Below, one piece after another: positions 8,195 through 13,149 of a stretch of DNA of 13,149 nucleotides (its first letter is position 1; each line of letters starts with the position of its first letter). This stretch comes from Clostridiales bacterium. Lineage in GTDB: Bacteria > Bacillota > Clostridia > Tissierellales > Sedimentibacteraceae. Location of the stretch: assembly GCA_003457065.1 (NCBI GenBank), contig DMJQ01000171.1:6952-20100 (forward strand), given 5' to 3'. The notes under the pieces are model-generated. The model was not told the origin of the DNA. It did not search any database and was given only the letters and a program-made list of their open reading frames with translations. A program made the position numbers and the translations under genes.

Positions 8195-8911
8195 TTAAAT
8201 CTTACAAAAATGATACATGGCAATTCCGGCAGCTATTGTAAGATTCAGCGAATCAATTCTGTCCGTGTGCCTGATAAGGACACTTGTTCCGACGGAAGAA
8301 AAGCTTGAATCAAGACCTGTTGCTTCATTGCCGAAAACCAGGGAAAACAATTCATTATCATCATGATTTACATCCTTTAATGATTTTGCCCCGTCCAGCA
8401 TAAACGTATATATTTTTCGGTTTCCGGATTTTTCTTTGTAACTATCAAAACTGTCAAAATATTTAAAGTTAATTCTGAACAGTGAACCCATGGAAGCCCT
8501 TAAAACCTTTGGATCAAAAACATCCACTCCGGGACTGATAATTGCCAGATCGCTCAATCCGAATCCCGTGAGTGTTCGTACTATTGTGCCCATATTGCCC
8601 ATATTGCCGGGATTGACCAGCACTATGTGAGAACTATCAGCGTTTAAATCACATTCATACTTTGAAAACACACCCACAACATAATTGTTTTCCTTGTCAC
8701 TGATGCGGTTGATCGCCTTATCATTAATTTCAGTCTCAATGTTGTACTTGGTGCACAGTTCAAATATATCCGCACTTGATTCGGATTTGTAATTTGAACT
8801 TACCAGAACCTTTATGACTTTATCAGGCTTTAACCGTATCAGTTCAACTGTGGGAAACATCCCATAAGTGTATGAATAATCAAAACTCTTTTTATATGAT
8901 TTTATTACCAT
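8195..8911 (-). CDS. TrmH/SpoU-family RNA 2'-O-methyltransferase
   Basis: SAM-dependent SPOUT-fold enzyme expected to 2'-O-methylate a ribose in rRNA or tRNA; the target cannot be told from the sequence. The 238 aa hold the three SpoU motifs: motif 1 NPGNMGNMGTIVRT (100-113), with the conserved Asn and Arg; motif 2 LVFGNEATGL (191-200); motif 3 IDSLNLTIAAGIAMY (219-233), which completes the SAM-binding trefoil knot. The first 90 or so residues are a divergent substrate-binding region. The ATG follows AAGGAG with 6-nt spacing, and that SD overlaps the stop of the permease gene, so it is probably the last gene of an M42 peptidase-permease-methyltransferase operon. The functional link to those genes is not obvious. 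Confidence 0.93.
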   Translation of the reverse strand: MVIKSYKKSFDYSYTYGMFPTVELIRLKPDKVIKVLVSSNYKSESSADIFELCTKYNIETEINDKAINRISDKENNYVVGVFSKYECDLNADSSHIVLVNPGNMGNMGTIVRTLTGFGLSDLAIISPGVDVFDPKVLRASMGSLFRINFKYFDSFDSYKEKSGNRKIYTFMLDGAKSLKDVNHDDNELFSLVFGNEATGLDSSFSSVGTSVLIRHTDRIDSLNLTIAAGIAMYHFCKI

Positions 8912-8921
8912 TCTAATCTCC

Positions 8922-9860
8922 TTAAAATAACCCGACGGTTTTCAGGAAAAATATAAACAGGAAAATCGTCAGCGGGCTGAATAATGTGGTGACAAACACC
9001 AGCTGCCCCGCCAATTCGTAATTGCAGTCGTACTGCTGTGCCATGGTGTAGCTTGAAACAGCCACAGACGGAGAAACCATGCTGAACAACGCTCCTAATT
9101 CAACTCCCTTGTATCCGAACGCAACGGCAATAGCGATTACTATTGCGGGAAGAACTACCAGCTTGCTGACTGTTACGCTGACAATATATTTTAAATTCTT
9201 TTTTATATTTCCTACTTTTATGTCTCCGCCAAGCATCATCAAAGCAAACGGTGTTGCAGTCTTTGCCACATCTGAGATTGTTTCTTCCATGAAAGCCGGC
9301 AGCTTAATATTTAAAAATGAAACAATTATTCCAAGCAGTGAGCCGATTATCAGCGGATTTTCCGCAATACTCATCAAGATTTTCTTATAGTCGCTTTTGT
9401 CGTTAGAGTACCAGTCAAGAATTATTACAGCCATTAGATTGTAAATAGGTATTATTATTGCCACAAGCGTGGTAACAACGCCAAGACTTGATTCTCCGAA
9501 TATATTTGAGCTCAACGGAACTCCGAACAGCACAAAGTTGCTTCTGTAAATGCCCTGAATTATAACGCCCCTGTTTTTGTTATCTTTCTCGAATTTGGGA
9601 ACTATCATAAACATTATTCCAATAGTGCCCAATACTATGCATACAGCAAATATAATTAAATTTATATTGACTTCCTCAGCTATCTGACTTTTGTAAATGT
9701 TATTAAACACCAATGTGGGAAGCAATACTTTAAACGCAAAATTATTCCCTTTTTTTAGGAATTCTTCATTAAATATTTTGATTTTACGCAGAAATGTTCC
9801 TAAACACATAAGCAGAAATATGGGCAAGACAACATTAATTGAAAATATTAAATTTTCCAC
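8922..9860 (-). CDS. AEC-family permease (auxin efflux carrier/malate permease type)
   Basis: Membrane transporter of the AEC family, whose characterised bacterial members move dicarboxylates, amino acids or similar small organic acids; the substrate here is unknown. The 312 aa are nearly all hydrophobic segments, consistent with about 10 transmembrane helices in two repeats of five. Family features include the first helix INVVLPIFLLMCLGTFLRK, the motif FKVLLPTLVFNNIYKS, and ATPFALMMLGGDI at the start of the second half. The start is GTG at 9860, with AAAGGA 6 nt upstream. The 18-nt gap after the M42 peptidase gene and the 10-nt gap to the methyltransferase gene indicate one operon; a role in export or import of amino acids or peptide breakdown products is inference. 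Confidence 0.92.
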   Translation of the reverse strand: MENLIFSINVVLPIFLLMCLGTFLRKIKIFNEEFLKKGNNFAFKVLLPTLVFNNIYKSQIAEEVNINLIIFAVCIVLGTIGIMFMIVPKFEKDNKNRGVIIQGIYRSNFVLFGVPLSSNIFGESSLGVVTTLVAIIIPIYNLMAVIILDWYSNDKSDYKKILMSIAENPLIIGSLLGIIVSFLNIKLPAFMEETISDVAKTATPFALMMLGGDIKVGNIKKNLKYIVSVTVSKLVVLPAIVIAIAVAFGYKGVELGALFSMVSPSVAVSSYTMAQQYDCNYELAGQLVFVTTLFSPLTIFLFIFFLKTVGLF

Positions 9861-9878
9861 TTCATGTCCTTTCTTTTT

Positions 9879-10910
9879 TTATTCTGTCAAATAAGCATAC
9901 ATTAACTTAAGCGTATTTTCAACTCCGTCAACATGTGTTCTTTCCATGCCGTGAGAAGCGTGAACTCCAGGCCCCACAAGCCCTCCTCTTATATCATTTC
10001 CTCCCTTAAGGGAAGCAGATACATCTGAGCCGTACATGGGATATATGTCTACGGCATAATTTAATTTATGCTTTTTGCCAAGTTCTATCAGTCTTCCTGT
10101 TATATCGTAATCGTACGGCCCCGAACTGTCCTTTGCGCAGATTGATACATCATGCTCCGTGCACGACAAATCAAGCCCTATGCATCCCATATCGATTGCC
10201 ACAAGCTCATCAATGTCCTCCGGAATGCTTGAACATCCATGTCCGACCTCTTCATAACATGAAATAATTATTTTTACTTTGCATCTCGGCTTTGTCCCCA
10301 GCCTCTTGAACATTTCCATCAGGCTCAAAGCACACGATGTTCCTGCCTTGTCATCCAGGTATCTTGATTTAATAAATCCTGAAGGAGTCACCGTAAACTT
10401 AGGCTCGATGGAAATAAAGTCTCCCGCTCCTATTTCAAGGTTTGCAACATCCTTTTTGTTTTTTACTGTTTCATCTAACCTGACCATCATGTTTTCTTCG
10501 GTTCTTTCCTTGCTCTTGGCATCAGGATAGACATGAACTGCAGGTGATGTAGACAGCATTGTGCCCGTATATATTTTCCCGCTTCTGGTATGAATTTTGC
10601 AATATTCTCCGTCAAGAGTGGAAAACATATTGCCTCCGATGGTAGTAATTTTAATCACACCGTCAGAATCAACCGATCTTACCATTGCCCCGAGAGTATC
10701 CACATGAACAGGTATGCCTATGCAGTAGCTGTTATCTGTTCCCTCTATTTCAATTATTCTGTTTCCCTTTTTATTTTTTGTCGTTTTAAATCCGTATTCA
10801 CCGGATACTTTTTCAATATAAGACATGACATTCTTACAATATCCCGTGGGGCTTGGTATATTAATAATTTCCTCAAGCAGATTAAGAGTAAACTTCATAT
10901 TTGTTTCCAT
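9879..10910 (-). CDS. M42-family metallo-aminopeptidase
   Basis: Cytosolic zinc/cobalt aminopeptidase of the M42 (glutamyl aminopeptidase/TET) family, which trims peptides; relatives are often labelled endoglucanase M by old annotation. With the start at METNMKF the protein is 343 aa. Metal and catalytic residues are in place: His69 and Asp71 in PVHVDTLG, Asp186 in YLDDKAG, Glu220/Glu221 in CYEEVGHG, Asp240 in AIDMG, and a C-terminal His in GVHASHGMERTH (probably His320). ATG 10910 is preferred over an upstream ATG at 10961 because GGAGGG (10920-10925) lies 9 nt before it and the upstream extension is AT-rich leader sequence. A TTG at 10916 is a weaker alternative. First gene of an operon with the permease and methyltransferase genes, divergent from the S9 peptidase. 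Confidence 0.94.
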   Translation of the reverse strand: METNMKFTLNLLEEIINIPSPTGYCKNVMSYIEKVSGEYGFKTTKNKKGNRIIEIEGTDNSYCIGIPVHVDTLGAMVRSVDSDGVIKITTIGGNMFSTLDGEYCKIHTRSGKIYTGTMLSTSPAVHVYPDAKSKERTEENMMVRLDETVKNKKDVANLEIGAGDFISIEPKFTVTPSGFIKSRYLDDKAGTSCALSLMEMFKRLGTKPRCKVKIIISCYEEVGHGCSSIPEDIDELVAIDMGCIGLDLSCTEHDVSICAKDSSGPYDYDITGRLIELGKKHKLNYAVDIYPMYGSDVSASLKGGNDIRGGLVGPGVHASHGMERTHVDGVENTLKLMYAYLTE

Positions 10911-10944
10911 ATTCAACGTCCCTCCAAAAAAATATTTATATAAA

Positions 10945-10974
10945 ATTATACTACTAATCATCTATATAACACAA
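10945..10974 (-). promoter_or_regulatory. Putative promoter of the M42 peptidase operon
   Basis: A perfect TATAAT (10945-10950) with TTGTGT (10969-10974) 18 nt upstream on the minus strand. It lies about 35 nt before the chosen M42 start. The -35 keeps the TTG but is otherwise poor. Confidence 0.55.
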
Positions 10975-10981
10975 TACTTTA

Positions 10982-11010
10982 TTGCATATGAACGATTTAG
11001 AATATATAAT
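10982..11010 (+). promoter_or_regulatory. Putative promoter of the S9 peptidase gene
   Basis: A perfect TATAAT (11005-11010) with TTGCAT (10982-10987) 17 nt upstream, giving a leader of about 30 nt. Its -35 box starts 7 nt from the -35 of the divergent M42 promoter, so the two promoters lie back to back. Confidence 0.55.
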
Positions 11011-11049
11011 TGTATTACGAAAATAAATGCATAACAAATGGAGGTATCT

Positions 11050-13029
11050 ATGGAAAATTTAAAACTAAGAGATTTCTTGGATTACAAGTTTTTATCGGGA
11101 CTTGAACTGTCTCCGGATAAAAACCATGCTGCTTTTGCAGTTCACACCTCGGATTATGACAACAACAAATACTTATCCAACATATGGATTTACGACTGCT
11201 TTACTTACGAATACAAAAAACTGACCGGCATGAACGATGAAAAGTCATTTATATGGCTTGACAACGATACGATTTTGTTTCCTTCATTAAGAGATGATAA
11301 ATTAAAGAAAAAAATAGAAGAAGGAGAACAATGGACGGTATTTTACGCCATTAACATACATGGCGGCGAAGCATACGAATATATGAGGATTCCAATGAAG
11401 GTAAGCAACATTAAGTTAATAGCTCAGGAAAAATTCCTCATAACCGCTGAATATGACCACTACGGTATTAACCTGCATTCCCACAAAGGAGAAGAAAAAG
11501 AGAAAGCAATTGATATGATCAAGGAAAACAAGGATTACGAAGTTCTGGACGAAATTCCTTTCTGGGCAAACGGCGAAGGCTTTATAAATAAAAAAAGAAA
11601 CAGGCTTTATCTGTTTGACAAGGGAACTAAGGATATAGTGCCGATTTCCGGTCAATTTGAAAACATTACAGTAACAAGCGTAAAGGACGGCAAGGCTCTT
11701 TATGTATCTGAAAATTACACTAACAAGCTTGAACTTACTAATGAGCTTTACTCATATGACTTGTATTCGGAAAAAGCCACGCAACTTGTGGGTGAAGACG
11801 AATTTTCGATATTTTTCGCCGAGTTTGTGGGAGATGAAATTATATTCACCGCTTCTGCAATGGATAAATACGGTTTGAATCAAAATCCCTGTTTTTATAA
11901 ATTAAAAAACGGAGAAGCTGAGCTTTTGAGCTACCATGATTTCGGAATGCACAATTCGGTAGGATCGGACTGCCGTTACGGTGGAGGAGCATTCTACAGA
12001 GTCTTTAATGACTGCCTGTACTTCATTTCCACCGAAAGCAAAAGCTCCTTCATCAAAAAACTTTCATTAGATGGAAAGATCGAAAAAATTACCGGTGACA
12101 ACGGCTCTGTAGACTGCTTTGATGTTTGCAGCGAAGGCATTATCTTTATCGGACTCAGAGGAACCAGACTTCAGGAAATTTATACATATGAAAAAGAAAC
12201 TGAAACTCAACGAACAAAATTCAACGAATTAATAACAGAAACAAAAAATGTAATCAAACCCGAAACCCTTGAATTTGTCAATGACGGCGTGAAAATCGAA
12301 GGTTTTGTTTTAAAACCAGTAGATTTTGACGAAAACAAATGCTATCCGGGAATACTTGACATACACGGAGGACCAAAAACAGTCTCAGGTGAAGTTTTCT
12401 TCCACGAAATGCAGTACTGGGCAAATGAAGGCTACTTTGTATTCTTCTGCAACCCAAGAGGCAGCGACGGAAGAGGCGATGAATTTGCCGACATAAGAGG
12501 CAAGTACGGTACCATCGATTATGATGATTTGATGAAATTCACGGACTTGGTTCTTGAAAAATATCCTCAGCTTGACAAATGCCGCATTGGTGTTACCGGA
12601 GGCTCCTACGGAGGCTTCATGACAAACTGGATCATAGGACACACCGACAGGTTCAAATGTGCAGCATCACAGCGAAGCATTTCAAACTGGATCTCAAAAT
12701 TCGGAACAACTGACATAGGATATTATTTCAATTCGGATCAAAATCAATCGACACCATGGGACAACGTAGAAAAGATGTGGTTCCATTCACCGCTGAAATA
12801 TGCCAACCAGGCTGTTACTCCGACATTGTTCATTCATTCGGAGCAGGATTACCGCTGCTGGCTCGCCGAAGGACTGCAGATGTTCACCGCTTTAAAATAT
12901 CACGGCGTGGATGCAAGGCTTTGCATGTTCAGAGGAGAAAACCACGAACTTAGCAGAAGCGGCAAGCCGAGGCACAGAGTCAGAAGACTGGAAGAAATGA
13001 CAAACTGGTTTGAAAAATACTTGAAATAA
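11050..13029 (+). CDS. S9-family serine peptidase (acylaminoacyl-peptidase type)
   Basis: Prolyl-oligopeptidase-fold serine peptidase expected to act on short peptides, possibly N-acylated ones. The 659-aa protein has an N-terminal beta-propeller (about 1-390; repeats such as LSNIWIYDC, ELYSYDLYS, EIYTYEKE) and a C-terminal alpha/beta hydrolase domain (about 400-659). The catalytic triad is Ser519 in GGSYGGFM, Asp600 in HSEQDYRC and His632 in GENHELSR; the oxyanion-side segment is DIHGGPK. HSEQDYRC points to the S9C subgroup. There is no signal peptide, so it is cytosolic. The start at 11050 is chosen because GGAGGT (11040-11045) lies 4 nt before it; an upstream in-frame ATG at 11038 overlaps that SD and is unlikely. 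It stands alone on the plus strand, divergent from the M42 operon. Confidence 0.95.
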   Translation: MENLKLRDFLDYKFLSGLELSPDKNHAAFAVHTSDYDNNKYLSNIWIYDCFTYEYKKLTGMNDEKSFIWLDNDTILFPSLRDDKLKKKIEEGEQWTVFYAINIHGGEAYEYMRIPMKVSNIKLIAQEKFLITAEYDHYGINLHSHKGEEKEKAIDMIKENKDYEVLDEIPFWANGEGFINKKRNRLYLFDKGTKDIVPISGQFENITVTSVKDGKALYVSENYTNKLELTNELYSYDLYSEKATQLVGEDEFSIFFAEFVGDEIIFTASAMDKYGLNQNPCFYKLKNGEAELLSYHDFGMHNSVGSDCRYGGGAFYRVFNDCLYFISTESKSSFIKKLSLDGKIEKITGDNGSVDCFDVCSEGIIFIGLRGTRLQEIYTYEKETETQRTKFNELITETKNVIKPETLEFVNDGVKIEGFVLKPVDFDENKCYPGILDIHGGPKTVSGEVFFHEMQYWANEGYFVFFCNPRGSDGRGDEFADIRGKYGTIDYDDLMKFTDLVLEKYPQLDKCRIGVTGGSYGGFMTNWIIGHTDRFKCAASQRSISNWISKFGTTDIGYYFNSDQNQSTPWDNVEKMWFHSPLKYANQAVTPTLFIHSEQDYRCWLAEGLQMFTALKYHGVDARLCMFRGENHELSRSGKPRHRVRRLEEMTNWFEKYLK

Positions 13030-13049
13030 GCAAAAATGGGACTGTCTCA

Positions 13050-13114
13050 AAAGAGGCAGCCTGTTTATCATTTAAAAAGCCGCCTCTTTGAAATTTTATT
13101 TCTGTTGAGGCGGC
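13050..13114 (+). terminator. Alternative-hairpin terminator region after the S9 peptidase gene
   Basis: Three related arms follow the stop by about 20 nt: AAAGAGGC (13050-13057), a central GCCGCCTCTTT (13079-13089), and GAGGCGGC (13107-13114). The central arm can pair with the first (8 bp, extendable past an A-C mismatch) or perfectly with the third (8 bp, 20-nt loop). T-rich tracts follow both hairpins but neither is a clean U-run. Probably the S9 terminator; no further gene is visible up to the window end. Confidence 0.55.
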
Positions 13115-13149
13115 AAAATTTATTTAAAACCTCAGATCTCTTTCCCCAA

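Noticed and set aside
9079..9390. 103-aa plus-strand ORF
   Set aside because: Antisense shadow of the AEC permease gene; no SD and no recognisable domain.
10590..10943. 117-aa plus-strand ORF
   Set aside because: Antisense to the M42 peptidase gene and its leader; no SD.
10911..10961. Upstream ATG at 10961 as the M42 peptidase start
   Set aside because: The 17-residue extension would translate the AT-rich leader, the proposed -10 box and the SD itself; the ATG at 10910 has a proper GGAGGG SD.
11038..11049. ATG at 11038 as the S9 peptidase start
   Set aside because: This ATG overlaps the GGAGGT that serves as SD for the ATG at 11050 and has no SD of its own.

Overview
The window is low-GC, tightly packed DNA of a clostridial type (Firmicutes, probably an amino-acid-fermenting Clostridia/Tissierellia lineage). 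This rests on AT-rich intergenic regions, strong AGGAGG-type ribosome binding sites, the split glycine decarboxylase (GcvPA + GcvPB), and a Firmicutes-style glycine riboswitch. The genus is inference; no rRNA or other marker gene is present.

Minus strand, 7496 down to 1: a consensus promoter leads into a single-aptamer glycine riboswitch with an intrinsic terminator. It is followed by a complete five-gene glycine cleavage operon, gcvT-gcvH-gcvPA-gcvPB-lpdA, with gaps of 18, 9, 1 and 8 nt. Together these genes oxidise glycine to CO2, NH3, methylene-THF and NADH. The operon is followed by an unassigned structured intergenic element of about 150 nt ending in an intrinsic terminator, and then guaA (GMP synthase), which has its own promoter and is cut by the left window edge.

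Middle, 7497-8194: a gene-poor AT-rich stretch. It holds a 16-bp perfect inverted-repeat terminator and a small asparagine-rich low-complexity ORF on the minus strand. That ORF has a tandem repeat and a poorly defined, possibly non-ATG start.

Minus strand, 10910 down to 8195: a probable three-gene operon of an M42 metallo-aminopeptidase, an AEC-family permease and a SpoU/TrmH RNA methyltransferase (gaps 18 and 10 nt).

Plus strand, 11050-13029: an S9-family serine peptidase (acylaminoacyl-peptidase type), divergent from the M42 gene, with the two putative promoters placed back to back in the short intergenic region. The window ends in a triple GC-rich repeat that can form either of two hairpins.

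The common theme is amino acid and peptide use: two cytosolic peptidases, a carrier for organic or amino acids, and glycine-inducible glycine oxidation. I see no CRISPR array, tRNA, rRNA, intact mobile element or defence system. The most interesting unexplained items are the structured element between lpdA and guaA, the Asn-rich ORF, and an Arg in the NAD-binding glycine motif of the dihydrolipoyl dehydrogenase.
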